Notes: a model not told the origin generated them from the sequence alone. DNA of 64,000 nucleotides from Coptis chinensis (GCA_015680905.1 CM027382.1:24649501-24713500), one strand, 5' to 3'; shown: positions 34,340-46,464, numbered from the stretch's first letter. Made by a program: numbers and translations.

Positions 34340-35430
34340 CCTCACTTGAGGTCCATAAGCCCAGAATAGGGTCAATTCATCTTTGCAGAAATCTATGAGG
34401 GCGAATACGGGAACCATGCTGGAGGTCACTCCCTGGCTCACAAAGCGATCTCCGAGGGGTACTTCTGGCCACGAATGCAGATCGATGCCAAAAAGTACAT
34501 CCTTAAGTGCATCAAATGCCAAACTTTTGGCCACAATATCATTCAGCTAGCTCGCGAGTTAATCAACATTGTCAGCCCTTGGCCATTTCACATGTGGGGC
34601 TTGGACATTATGGGACCGTTCATCCCACAAAAGAGTACTGGTTTTCGGTTCGTCTTGGCGGCAACTGATTACTTCAGTAAGTGGGTCGAAGCAATCCCTT
34701 TAGCTCATGGCAAAGAATCACACGTCAAAAACTTCATCTGGACTCACGTCATCACCAGATTTGGCTTGCCACCCATGCTGGTGATGGACAATGGTTCCCA
34801 ATTCAAGGGAAAAATAGTCAAGGAGTTTTTGGCCAAGTGGAAGATCGTCCATACATTCTCCACTCCCTAGTACACCCAAAGCAATGGCCAAACAGAAGCT
34901 AGAAACAAAGCCATCTTGGAAAACTTGAAGAAAAAGATTAAAAAGAACAAGAGGTAATGGCCAAACCAACTAGAGAACATTTTATGGGCTCACCGAACTA
35001 CAGCTCGCTCTAGCACAGGTGAGTCACCATTTACATTATGCTATGGCACAGAAGCCATTATTCCTACCGAACTGACAGTCATCACGACTTGGTCAGAGCT
35101 CATCGAGTCTAGACAAAATGACTCCGTCCTAGCTCGAAAGATCAACTTGCTGGAAGAACGCCGTGACCTAGCAGCCATCAGAGTGACATCTTACCATCAG
35201 ACTCTAAAGAAATCCTACAACAAATGAGTCAATCTGCGATCTTTTCAACCTGGCCGGTGACCTAGTTCTGAAAAAGACACAAGACGACGCTAAGCTAGCA
35301 CCAACATGGGAAGGTCCATACATAGTGGAACGCGTCGTCGGCAATAGAGCGTACTGGATCAAGACCCAAGAGGGAAAACTATTACCACGCCCTTCGAACA
35401 CTTATTTGTTAAAGAAATTTTATCAATAAA
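34340..35430 (+). pseudogene. Tat integrase
   Basis: The zinc-binding part is seen at 34430-34530 (HKAISEGYFWPRMQID, then YILKCIKCQTFG). The catalytic core shows WGLDIMGPF, VLAATDYFSKWVEAIP, VMDNGSQFKGK and, after a stop at 34868, SNGQTEARNKAILENL. The D-D-E residues are therefore present. Further stops occur near 34957, 35225 and 35263. The C-terminal part ends FEHLFVKEILSIKV at about 35438. Inactive as it stands. Confidence 0.85.
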
Positions 35431-35439
35431 AGTCTAACA

Positions 35440-36240
35440 TTTTGTAATCTATGTTTTATTTACTGTAAAATTTAGTATAATTTACTTATGCATATTATTA
35501 CAACCTACTTCAGTCAAGTTCATCAACAGACTCACACTGAAAGAGCCACCAAGATATGCGAACTACTAACATGCTCTCAATGAGCACTACACTTTCTTAA
35601 GCTAACACGCTCTCAGCGAGCACTACATTTTTTTAAGCTAACATGCTCTCAGCGAGCACAACAGTTTCTTAAGCTAACACGCTCTTAGCGAGCACAACAC
35701 TTTCTTAAGCTAACACGCTCTCCGTGAGCAACACACTTTCTAAAGCTACCCTACTCTCCGCGAGCAACACACTCTCTTGATCTCATAGGCTCCATAGCCT
35801 CTCCAATTCTCATTGGTTGAAGACCTACAACTCTAGGATCAACTAAGTGGGAACACTCTCTACGAGCAAAGACTCCCCCTAAGCTAAGTACCAGGCTACT
35901 CTGCCACTACATGTCTTATTTATTGTGAACAAAACAATATATACAAGCAGATAAGAATAATCATAGGGCCTGCATTCCTTAAACATTCATAACAAGAAAT
36001 GCCTGAACAAATTCAGGAAACCAGTTCACAAATCCATTGATCTGCTGGGACTACCCAAAAATCCAGATCGGTGTCATTACAACTTTTGGAACTATTGAAC
36101 TACCACTTGTGTGGAAACCAGTTCGTTCTGTATCTATACTAAAAAGGCAAACTGCCTAGGCAAGCCTAGGAAACCAATTATATAGTTTTAATCTCTTATA
36201 GAGAAAGGAACAGTCAAAAGCATTCAAAAATTCTTGACAA
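35440..36240 (+). other. Tat 3' untranslated region
   Basis: Non-coding stretch between integrase and the antisense frame. It contains the 36-bp tandem array (35563-35778), with a degenerate trace of the same unit near 35850. The rest shows no recognised feature. Confidence 0.6.
35563..35778 (+). repeat. 36-bp tandem repeat, six units
   Basis: Units start at 35563, 35599, 35635, 35671, 35707 and 35743, exactly 36 bp apart. The consensus opens AAGCTAACACGCTCTCAGCG and contains a small dyad, GCTC...GAGC. Divergence increases toward both ends. Such arrays are known from 3' untranslated regions of Tat/Ogre retrotransposons and can seed satellite DNA. Confidence 0.92.
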
Positions 36241-36269
36241 CTTATGAGAAGACAAATCCAACTTCATAC

Positions 36270-37080
36270 TCAAGAATCAGCAACAATGTGTTTATCCTTC
36301 GGAGCAGCACTTGTTGAGGGAGTGTGCCTCGCATCTCTAGGTACGACACGTATACTCGTACCTAAAGCCCCATGCTCACAAGCCTCCTTCAGCTGTAGGT
36401 ACTTCTCTTCCAGCTCGGCATACTCGCCACATGCCAGGTCGTACGCACCTTGCGCCTTGTGTGCACACCCCCTGGCAATGTTTGGCATACTCCGTCACAC
36501 CAGTCAGCTTTTCTTGTAAATCATTTATGGAATTAATCAACACAGACTTCTCATCAACAACGCCCTGGTACTTTTTCGTCATCGCTTGCAGCTTCTTCTT
36601 GTCAGCCCCCCACGCAACTCGTATGCAGCCCAGCTCGACTTTAGCACTATCATCATTGTCAGCAAGTTAAATAGTACTTTTCAGCTTATCATACCTAGCA
36701 AGGGACTGCAAGTAAAATACCAAGGTTAGAGTCGCCCATCCAACAACAGGAAGACATATCAGATGAAGATCTTACCAAACAACATGCTATATCCATGGTC
36801 ACTAACGGTGTCCCCATATCTTCATCTTCGATTTCCGCTTTATCACCATCCAGTACTATCCCTTCCAAAAGGCAGGTCACTATGGGTGCCGAGTGGAAGT
36901 TGCAGTCAGAACGTTTGACAGCTTGCTTCTTCTCCGTCTTCCCAATGTAGAAGAATTCGCTCCCTACTGTAGGAACCGTTATTTCAGAATGAATATTTCT
37001 ACAAACCGTGAAAACCAAGCACAGTGGAATTAATGGTTCTCACGATTTTGGAATGGAAAACATACCTGTAAATCCGGCTT
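36270..37080 (-). pseudogene. Antisense reading frame near the Tat 3' end, probably spliced or broken
   Basis: Minus-strand frames: 36695-37018 (CRNIHSEITVPTVGSEFFYI...DEDMGTPLVTMDIACCLV), then LARYDKLKST near 36690, and 36376-36640 (MTKKYQGVVDEKSVLINSIN...KLTGVTEYAKHC, coiled-coil-like, rich in K/E/L), continuing to 36270 as AYDLACGEYAELEEKYLQLKEA. The pieces lie in different frames, so introns or frameshifts are needed. Tat elements related to Retand carry extra antisense frames in this place. I do not recognise the domain; the function is unknown. Confidence 0.5.
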
Positions 37081-37089
37081 CTTGATAAC

Positions 37090-38547
37090 TGATATCCACT
37101 TTTTACTACATTAGAGATTGTCTCTCTAATTTTGACAAAAGTGTAAATTCAAAGTTTCCTTACTCACAAAATTTCGTGTTCATATAGTTGGAGTAAAAAT
37201 TCGATCTAACCTAAAGTCTAGGACAACTACAACTTGATTTTTACTCTTAGGGAACTAGTGAGTAAGTTTAAATACTAACATTAGGTTTCTTTTTTACACA
37301 AACATAAAAAAAAACATTAAGATTCAAAATTATACAACTAAAACACAATACGATTTACTAAAAGAAAATATGGAGAGTTAATCCTCCTCATGTGAAATTA
37401 ATTTTTGTTGTTGATTTTAATAAGTTTATTTTATTCTTCCTAGAACTCATAGACAAGTCTATTAGAAGAAAACTTGATCCCTAACATGTATGGCTCATCT
37501 CTAAGCTCATACATGCTAGCAAGTGGAATCAAAGCAATGATTTATCTCTAAGCTCATCACTTTGATCCCTAACTAGACACTACACCAACTATCATTTTGG
37601 GATAGGGTGTAGGTCTAGTTGTTCTTCCTAAACAACCTACCAAACCAACAACAAAGATTTTTCCCTCACATGAGTTTGATTAACTCCCCAAGGGGAAGTT
37701 AGCTCATGATCCTTGGGATGAAGGATTACAAGTTAGAAAGTATAAAAAGAGAGAGAGAAAAAGGAAAAAGAAGACTAATTATCTAACTCACTTGCTTTTG
37801 ATTTATTTTCCTAGAAGAAAACCAAAGTTTTCTCCATTAAAACTATACAAGCTTTTCTTACCAAAACAAAAAATTAAATAATAAAAATGGCTAAGGAACT
37901 AAAATAATACAAGGTAAGGAAAAGAAGTCAAGGGAGTAAATGGAGTGTCCCCCCCCTTGTTTTGTTTTCTTCTCCATTTGAGATACATTTCATTTCCTCC
38001 CATGTGAAACATCAAACCACATTTACTTTATTTTTATCCACCACATTAAAACAAAGTGACACATTGTTTTTTTTTTCACTATTAACACCTAATCTAATTA
38101 ATTACATGCAAGGTGTCAACTTTGGACCAATAATTTGTCATTTTTGTCTTGACATGCTCCATGATTGATGACTCATCCAATCTTGTGGGCCCGTATAGTG
38201 GGTCCTATGTGCAGTCTAGTGGTGGTCCGGTCTTTGGGCAATTTTACAACTTCCCGCCTATGCGTAGAGTTCATAGCCCTGATTGTCTGAGCATCTCACT
38301 TGTCGCATTCGGAGTCCTGGTTCAAGAGGTAGGAGCTTCGAAAGTTTGATGCTTCTGTGTGGATTTAGAAGAATTCATATATATGTCGTTCCTCGTGCTT
38401 TATCGCAGGTTTAAACCATATTTCCATGTTTACTGCGAATACTTGCAAAAGTATGAAAACATATTTATTTCATGATTATTAAACACATAGTTAACCAAAT
38501 TTATATGTCTCAACGGGGTTTCATAATACACTTTTGGGTGCTTATCA
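37090..38547 (-). repeat. Athila-like LTR in minus orientation (1458 bp)
   Basis: Read on the minus strand it starts TGATAAGCACCC at 38547 and ends GGATATCA at 37090. It is clearly homologous end to end to the plus-strand LTR at 40630-42088, but with many substitutions and small indels. At its minus-strand 5' side lies a polypurine tract, so it is a 3' LTR. The left flank is Tat-element DNA, showing insertion into that element. A frame at 37962-38168 and its counterpart in the other LTR are merely shared LTR sequence, not genes. Confidence 0.85.
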
Positions 38548-38563
38548 TACTACCCCCAAATAG
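38548..38563 (-). other. Polypurine tract of the minus-strand Athila-like element
   Basis: On the minus strand CTATTTGGGGGTAGTA directly precedes the LTR start TGATAAGCAC. It is preceded by GCTTGAGGACAAGC, a word commonly found just upstream of the tract in this group. Confidence 0.75.
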
Positions 38564-40629
38564 CACTTTGCTTGTCCTCAAGCAAAGAAGAGACATTAAA
38601 TAGATAAGTGGCCAAAAATGTGTAGTCCTAACTAATTCTCGTTTCGCAGAGTGCGGTTGCATTGACCATATGCAACAAGGCCTTAAACCACTAGGAATTC
38701 CCTAGTGGACGAGTTATAGGCTTGTGAGAGTTTTCCAGAAAAGATACTCACAAACTTCATTTATACTACAACGACTTCGATGATAGAAACTCGTTTCCTA
38801 AATTAATCTCAGATATCCATACATCTCCTTAGCAAGGAACGAGGATTGATTTCTTTGAAACTCAAGTTAATATGTATTCAATAATTAAAACATCTACATA
38901 TGATCATGCATGCAGTGAACTTTTCATTGAAATGTACTAGCAGGGTTGTTTCTGAATCCTTTGGAGAGTGTACCTAAATGGGTTCTCACAGGTATGTGTC
39001 AAAACACAATTTCACTCAAAAATTTCCACTCAGGTTTTGTTAACTCCAGTGTGCAGTGGGCACACATTTTCTCACATCTCAATGACAGTCAGAGGAGCCG
39101 ATGTCGATCAATCATGTCTACTACTTATTATCACACCACCCTACTCCTAATTGAGTTAGAGGTCTTTATTAGGTATTGTGGGGCTTAGATGATAGTGTAC
39201 AAGAAAATGGAAATGGATAATCAAAATTTATGAGTATGAGAGAATAGGGTCTTCATATATTTATATTTGAGAAATCCTTGTTTTCTTTCCTTCTTCTAAC
39301 TGAGTTTTCCAACCTTGTTCTTAAGCCTCTAATGGATTTTTTTTTAGATGGCTTAAGAACATGATTCTATTTTTCTTTCCTGAAGCAAGTAACTGACTTT
39401 TATTTGGGACAAGTCTTTCTCTTTATTCTTTCCACATTTCATCCTATTTCTCATACTCATTACTTAGGTAGGTTCTTTTATTTGGTTTAATAGATGGGTA
39501 AGGATTTTTTTTTTTGGTGAAAGTGAAAGGTTTTATGAAAGGTTCAGTGGAGTGACTAGCAGTAAAATTTTTATCAGGTAAGAATTTTTAGCTATGTCGA
39601 TCCAAAGATAGCCTAAATTCTCGCCTAGGGTTCGGGTGGTGATCAAGTAAGTAGATGCGTGATTTTCTCTAATTGGGAAAACTACTCCTCTATGTCATCA
39701 CACACAAATCACTCATGTCAATGTTTTTGGTTAGATTCTCACAGTATTTATAGTTTAAGTAACTAACTGTTGGTTCCAGAAACTTACTGCTATGTACAAT
39801 CGATGATACTCAGTACATGAATGTTCATGAAAAGTGTATAAACTATTGCATACGTATTATCTTAAGTTTCTTAAAAACAAATCCTAATTCGGATACTAAT
39901 GTGAGATTTATAGACAATTTTCATCATTGAAAAGGAAACAAGACTTTGTCACTAAGTACAATTATTAACATGAAAATAAAAACTATATACAAAGTTACAA
40001 TTTGCCTAATATTTGCTCTGAGGTTAAAAAGCACCCCAATGAGAATGATGCTTAGTCCTCAAAGTATCAATAATTAAAGAGAGAAAGTACCTGAGAACCG
40101 TGAGCAAAATTAGGGATAGATTGCTGGAACAGAAAGGTTGGAGAACATAATATATTATTAAGAAAGAACAATAAAATGTTCAATGGCACACTAGACATAG
40201 CACATGAAATAATGAAAAACAATAGCATACGAAACATGAAAAACAATAGTACACCAAACATAAGGTTTAACTAGATATATGTACAATGGCAAGCTCAAGT
40301 TTACCATCCAGCAGGATGTGAAGGTCTGACGTCCTCTTTAAGGAAATGCATTTCCTTAGCATCGCGCCAAAAGATAATAGTCTGCCAAATTTCTGCCCAT
40401 TCTTCATCTCCAGATTTCCTCAAATGTTTCTTCATATTTTCATCCTTCGGGTAACAACGAACATGCCTCGTGTCGCCCGGGGACGCTTCCATTGCCGAAA
40501 CCTCAATGAACGAATGATTCTGTTTGCCGGGCACATAGAATCTACCTTGACCCAGTCATGAAAAGTAGTTGCAAACTCTGGGAAGTGCGTCTTCATGATT
40601 CGGCAAGCGGTGCCGATAAAAGTATATAC
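38564..40629 (-). mobile_element. 3' internal part of the minus-strand Athila-like element
   Basis: Spacer between the two inverted LTRs. On the minus strand it has an open frame at 40301-40534 (AGKQN-like start; SFIEVSAMEASPGDTRH, ENMKKHLRKSGDEEWAEIW) continuing from upstream sequence to 40629. It then runs through about 1.7 kb of non-coding 3' region to the polypurine tract. The frame matches no family I recognise. The rest of that element is not present; it stops at the border of the plus-strand LTR. Confidence 0.55.
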
Positions 40630-42088
40630 TGATTAATAAGCACCCAAAAGTGTATTATGAAACCCCGTTGAGACATAAATTTGGTTAACTATGTGTTTAA
40701 TAATCATGAAATAAATATGTTTTCATACTTTTGCAGGTATTCGCAGTAAACATGGAAATATGGTTTAAATCTGCAATAAAGCCGCGAGAACGACATGTAT
40801 ATGAATTCTTCCAAATCCGCCATTGAAGCATCAAATTTCAAAGCTCCTACCTCTTCAACCCGGGACTCGAGAATCGACAAGTGAGCTGCTTTCGGACAAT
40901 CGTATGATGAACTCTACGATAGGGGAAGTTGTAAAATTGCCCAAAGACCGGACCGCCACTCGGACTGCATTATAGGACCCACTATATGGGCTCACAAGAT
41001 TGGATGAGTCATCAATCATGGAGCATGTCAAGACAAAAATGACAAATTATTGGTGCAAAGTTGACACCTTGCATGTAATTAATTAGATTAGGTGTTAATA
41101 GTGAAAAAAAAAGCAAGGTGTCACTTTGTTTTAATGTGGTGGATAAAAATGAAGTAAATGTGGTTTGATGTTTCATATGGGAGGAAATGAGATGTCTCTC
41201 AAATAAAGAAGAAAACAAAACTAGGGGGGGGGGGGGGACACTCCATTTACTCCCTTGACTTCTTTTCCTTATCTTGTATTATTTTAGTTCCTTAGTCATT
41301 CTTATTTTTTAGTTTTTAGTTTTAGAAAAAAAAATCTTGTAATAGTTTTAATGGAGGAAACCTTGGTTTTCTTCTAGAAAATAAATAAAAAACAAGTGAG
41401 TTTAGTTTGTTTTTCTTCTTCCTCTTTCTCTCTCTCTTTTGTTCTTCTAGTTTGTAATCCTTTATCCCAAGGATCATGAGCTAACTTCCCTTTTGGGGAG
41501 TTAATCCAACTCATGTGAGGGAAAATAATTGTTGTTGGTTTGGTAGGTTGTTAGGAAGAACAACTAGACCTACATCCTATCCCAAAATGATAGTTGGTGT
41601 AGTGTCTAGTTAGGAATCAAGGAATGAGCTTAGAGATAAGTCATTGCTTGATTCCAATTGCTAACATGTATGAGTTTAGAAATGAGCCATACATGTTAGG
41701 GATCAAGTTTTCTTCCATTAGGGCTTGTCTATGAGTCTAGGAAGAATCAAATGAACCTTTTCAAATCAACAACTAAATGTTATTTTCACATGAGGAGGAT
41801 TAGCTCTCCACCTTTTCTTTAGTAAATTGTATTTTGTCTTAGTTGCATATTTCGAATCTTAATGTTTTTCTTTAATATTTGTGTAGGAAAGAAACCTAGT
41901 ATTAATATAACTTACTCACTAGTTCCCTAAGAGTAACAACCAAGTTGTAGTTGTCCTAACCTTTAGGTTGGTTCGATCCTTACTTCAACTTTACGAACGC
42001 GAAGATCGTGAGTAAGGAACTTTGAGTTCGCTTTTGCATCAAATTAGAGAGTCAAATCTCTAACGTAATAAAAAAAAAGCTAATATCA
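40630..42088 (+). repeat. 5' LTR of the Athila-like element (1459 bp)
   Basis: Starts TGATTAATAAGCACCC and ends AATATCA, followed after three bases by the PBS. It is homologous over its full length to the inverted LTR at 37090-38547; the start carries a 4-bp difference (TGATTAATAAGC against TGATAAGC). A poly-G run lies at about 41224-41237. Confidence 0.87.
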
Positions 42089-42091
42089 AAA

Positions 42092-42108
42092 TGGCACCGC
42101 TGCTGTTC
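42092..42108 (+). other. Primer-binding site of the Athila-like element
   Basis: TGGCACCGCTGCTGTTC lies three bases after the LTR end. It is a decayed form of the TGGCGCCGxTGCC type used by Athila elements. Confidence 0.7.
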
Positions 42109-43371
42109 TAAAGGCATAGGACTTGTTCTACAGATTGGAAGTTGCATCAAGGGGGAACCCCCACTCTTTTCCTTTCTTCCCTTTCGTTTTTTTTTTTACG
42201 TTTTTTTTAAAAAAAAAATTTCACTCGTAAACAACCTGTTCGCTCACGGATTTTTTGCTCTACTTCCAGGTACAAAAAGTTAGCACTGGGAGCGTAAACT
42301 ACATCCACATATAAGGTTGCTCTGAAAATTTGAGTTTACTATGGGATAATCATCCGCGTGCGCGTGTCTGGACTCGCGTCCGCTAGTGTAACCCGCGTCC
42401 GCGGGTGCATTTGTTCTGTTGGTACTAATAATTTACCTCTAGCATACCCTGATCTACCTTGATCCATATCCAGGCCTAAATCTCTGGACCTGTACCTGAA
42501 ATTTCGAATATCTATTGGGATTAATCACGTCGACGATTGAAACGTCTGTTTCACTCTTTGGCGGACTAGCGGGAAGCTATAGGTTCCAACGTTTTACTGT
42601 TTTTTTATTTTTATTTTGCATGAATGCCATGTACGTAGTTATTATAAATTAGTTTATGGATTGTTATTTACGTCTTAGGCTAGAAATATGCATGAATCAT
42701 ATTAATACGCCCGTAAATATTTATATGCGATTAAGTGGGTATGAATTGCATATTAATGTATATGTACATACCAATGGTACTGTTTTGCATGGGTATCTAT
42801 ATTTATATGTATAAGTGTCTATTATTGCATGTTTAGTATTTCTCTCGATATCGCATTACCCGTATTGTCTAATAAGTCGATTTTGTCAAGAAAGATGAGA
42901 ATATTCCAACGATGGTTAAAATCTGAGTTGGGTAAGTTGTTTCTAAACCCTACGGGGTAAAGCTGCTCTCTATATGACACTCGCAATCTCAATGAGTATT
43001 GTCGAAATCGAATTATTATGCAATACAAGAGTCGTATTTTAGTTTATGTATAATACTTTGCATGTTTAGTTTTGTCGTATTTATCTGCGTATGTACACTA
43101 TATTCGCATTTTAATGTATTTAGATACGTATGAGTGATTCAAATTTGCCTGTTACTATTGATATACGTTTACATAATATCGATTTACAAATTAGCGTACA
43201 TATACGTATTACTGATGTATATTTGCCTGTACGTATGGAAGTATTTATCGATGACACAAACTTGCCTATTCGTATAGCTATACGTATGAGTAGAGTATCT
43301 TCACATGCTACTGCACCTAGTATTGTATGAGTAGATCGTATTTGCATGTTTGTATTTTAACCCTTGCATAA

Positions 43372-43408
<37 letters not shown>

Positions 43409-43716
43409 TAATTAAAAAAAAATTAAAATTAATACCGCCTTTGCATAAATTTTAATTCCATAAATCTTAATCATATTCCAACGGTGTCTAGGAAACTTGA
43501 AAGATTGAGGTTACTTAATTAGAACTGTGCTCACACAGAAAGCCTCCCTCATATCTATCTTGTGACCTGGCCGTTGGTTTATGCTCACGTATTCCTAGCT
43601 TCACTGCTATGTTAGCAGCAGTCTAGGCCAATGTTTTTCAACTCTAATGTTTAAGATAATAATAAAATTCGAGTCCTACTAAATTCCTTCTGTAAGTTAG
43701 ATCTAATTTTATGCTT
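42109..43716 (+). other. Leader region of the Athila-like element
   Basis: About 1.6 kb between PBS and gag with no convincing coding sequence. It includes GCGCGTGTC-rich text at 42355-42410 and a run of AAT triplets at 43372-43407. Confidence 0.6.
43372..43407 (+). repeat. (AAT)n microsatellite
   Basis: About 12 AAT units in the leader of the Athila-like element. Confidence 0.9.
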
Positions 43717-44514
43717 GCATGAGATTAAGGTCTGGTTCCACTAAAGAAATTGAACATACCTATCGTCGAAAAAAATACGATAAGCAATTGCGTAAGTTCT
43801 CACCTAAAAATTGTTCTTCTTCTGTTAATTACCTTCATCACGATCCTTCGTCGCCATCAACTTCTGTCATTATGGCCGACGATCCTCCACTGCCAGAGAA
43901 GCCCCTCTCGGACTTCTATAATGCATTCATGGGAAGGACCTTCTTCCCTGCATCAAACTTGAGGACATTGTAGGTGATTTTCAGATCCCACCAAACGTTT
44001 TCAGTTTGTTACCTATATATCATGGTTTGGAGCATGAAAAACCTTACAATCATCTTCGTAGGCTTCAACAAGTGGCAACAACATTTCACCATCCAACAGT
44101 CTCTAAGGAGCAACTCTTACTTCGACTGTTTCCATTCAGTTTAGCGGAAAAAGCGTCAATTTGGCTAGCAGGACAACAGCCACAGTCCATAGACACACGG
44201 AATAAACTAGTTCAAGCTTTTATGCTTCAGTTTTACACTCAGAAAAAAACAACTAAAATGCTTCAGAAAATTCAATTCTTTCGTCAAAATTCTCATGAAT
44301 CCTTTACAAAAGCATGGAGTCGTTTTACTGATCTTCTGTTAGAATGTCCTCATCACCAATTGGACAAAGTTGTCCTTGTTCGTTCATTCTTTAATGGTCT
44401 TTCTGATCATCAAAAAGAAACTCTTGATATAATGAACGGCGGTTGCTTCATGGATAAAGGAGCTACTGAAGCTTATACTTTTCTTGAAAAACAAGCGAAA
44501 AAAGGTACACACTA
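43717..44514 (+). pseudogene. Athila-like gag, frameshifted
   Basis: The N-terminal part (43719-43973) reads RLRSGSTKEIEHTYRRKKYD and PLSDFYNAFMGRTFFPAS. A stop and frameshift at about 43970 separate it from the core (44003-44514): LPIYHGLEHEKPYNHLRRLQ, FPFSLAEKASIWLAGQQP and FTKAWSRFTDLLLECPHHQL, typical of the retrotransposon gag domain of Athila elements. A degenerate region with further stops follows to 45095. Confidence 0.85.
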
Positions 44515-45083
44515 GGGTAACACTGAGTCGTCTAGGTCATCAAAGGACAATGTTACAAAGGCCACATCTATTTTTGAGGTAAAACCCGATCCCGAATTAA
44601 AAAATTTGATAGAATCCCTAACTAAAAAAGTAGATGCCCTTGCAGTTCAAGTAAACGATCAACTACCAAAACCGGTCATGAACGCGTTGACCGCCCCCAT
44701 GTGTCCTTTGTCTTAGTCCCGACCATCCCGATGCATATTGTCCCTTGTTATATGCTTCCCCTACTCAACAATCGGAGGAGGCATGTGCATTCAACATTCC
44801 CGATGCACCGTGGAGACAACATCCGATTTAAACGCCAGCCAAAATAACCAACAAATGGGGGCTCCTCGGGTTTAAGCTAATCCACCTATTCGACCTACCA
44901 ACAATTTTATTCCATACCGCCAAGGAAATAATCAACAATACCAACAAGGTCAATTTCAAAATAATACCAATGCTAACTATCAAACCAACCGCAGCCTTGT
45001 TTCCGAATAATCCAGATCCCAACTATAATCAACAACTTCTCAAAGAATAATCGTGGAACTACTACCATTGTACAAACCTCGCG

Positions 45084-45518
45084 CAAGAACCCATTTTGGA
45101 TAGGACAAACGAGACTTTCTTAGCTTACATGAACCAACAGTCTCAAATTTTAACGTCTATCCAACAATCACTTCAACAATTGGCGCAAGAAAAGAGTCAG
45201 AATGGCGTGTTTCCTAGACAAGCAGTTCCAAACCCTAAACCAGCAAACACAGCCTTTGAACTTACTAATGCACCTGGTACAAGCACCTCCAATCAAGGTG
45301 AGGTGCATGCAATCACTACTCTACGATCTGGAAAAATGGTAGACAATCAAATACGTATGCCAGATGATAAACCAAAGGAATCCGAAGGTTCCAATGAACC
45401 AATTTCTAATAATGAACCTATGGACGATTCACCAGATCAAACAAAGTCAACATCTCAGAATTTAGGAAATAAGCAAGAAGACCCCTTTTCCAAATTCTGT
45501 CCTAAGGCACCGCTTTAA
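45084..45518 (+). pseudogene. Gag C-terminal / linker region of the Athila-like element
   Basis: Open 140-residue stretch with FLAYMNQQSQILTSIQQSLQ, a Gln-rich coiled-coil-like segment, then VHAITTLRSGKMVDN, a block usual between gag and protease in plant gypsy elements. It stops at 45516, shortly before the protease frame. Confidence 0.75.
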
Positions 45519-45539
45519 ACGCGCGCTTTGGCAAATAAA

Positions 45540-46464
45540 ACCCGATGAGAATTTTGCTGAAATTCGAGAGACTTTTAAAAATTTGACGATCAACTTGCCT
45601 TTTCTCGATGCCTTAAAACTATTACCAAAACATGCAAAATTTCTGAAGGATATGTGCACCACAAAAAGGAGAACTAATGTTCCTCAACAAGCGTTCCTCA
45701 CCGAAAAGTTTCCATCCATCACAGAACATAATGGTATAGTCAAATACAAGGACCATGGTAGACCAACGGTTCCATGTACCTTAGGTGACAAATATATGGC
45801 TACTGCGCTTCTAGACCTAGGAGCTAGTGTGAACTTACTTCCATATTACTTATTTAAACAACTAGGTCTTCATGAGCTCAAACCTACCACCATGACTCTA
45901 CAGTTAGCCGATCGTTCCATAAAGTATCCAAAAGAAATTGTGGAAAACGTCCTCGTAAAAGTCCAAGACTTCTTCTATCCTGTAGACTTTGTTATTTTGG
46001 ATACAGAAGTTGCATGTGATTCCATTCCTATTATCTTAGGACGTCCGTTCCTAGCAACTGCTAATGCTCTTATTAAATGTAGGGATGGTTCAATGACCAT
46101 GTCCTTCGGAAATCTATCGGTAGAGGTAAATGTGTTCAAATTGATGAAACAAATTCCAGAGCCTGACATTGATGGTGAGGTGAACAGGGTTGACAGCATT
46201 CCGCAAGAGTATTTAACAAACTCGTTTCCAGAGGATGAAGTGTACCAATTTCTTTCCTTTAGCGAATCCGAGTTTGAGGACGATGATTATACACAAGAAG
46301 TAAATGAGTTATTAGAGTCAATGCCATTATTTGACCCTACGATTGTGATGTCCAGTAACTTGGATGAACATCAATCTGTTTACTGCATGGATGATGACTT
46401 TCCTCAAGAATCTTTAATGCCCACTCCGCCCACCCCTGATTTAAAACCTCTTCCTTCGGAATAA
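45540..46464 (+). pseudogene. Athila-like aspartic protease
   Basis: Frame with INLPFLDALKLLPKHAKFLK and ATALLDLGASVNLLPYYLF; DLGAS is the form of the active-site motif usual in this lineage. It continues SIPIILGRPFLATANALIKC (flap-side block). An acidic tail follows, rich in E and D (46200-46420), before the stop at 46462-46464, which separates protease from RT. The domain itself is uninterrupted. Confidence 0.85.

Larger units (their letters stand above)
28572..37089 (+). mobile_element. Decayed Ty3/gypsy retrotransposon, Tat lineage
   Basis: Order on the plus strand: 5' LTR, PBS, gag, protease, RT, RNase H, a second RNase H, integrase, a 36-bp tandem array and a reverse-strand frame. A second RNase H between the RT-linked RNase H and integrase is characteristic of the Tat lineage, and an antisense frame near the 3' end is described for some Tat members. 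Gag-pol is broken by in-frame stops (for example TGA at 32507-32509, TAG at 32995-32997 and 33598-33600) and frameshifts, so it is inactive. A hAT element lies inside at 31406-31953. No 3' LTR is seen; the element is cut at 37089/37090 by an inverted Athila-like LTR. Confidence 0.85.

Noticed and set aside
37962..38168. 68-residue frame, with a near-identical one at 41012-41218 on the other strand
   Set aside because: Both lie inside the two inverted copies of the Athila-like LTR. Their likeness comes from LTR homology, not from a conserved gene.
42355..42410. GCGCG-rich stretch in the Athila leader, considered as a structured RNA
   Set aside because: No stable paired pattern could be followed by eye and no partner copy is available.
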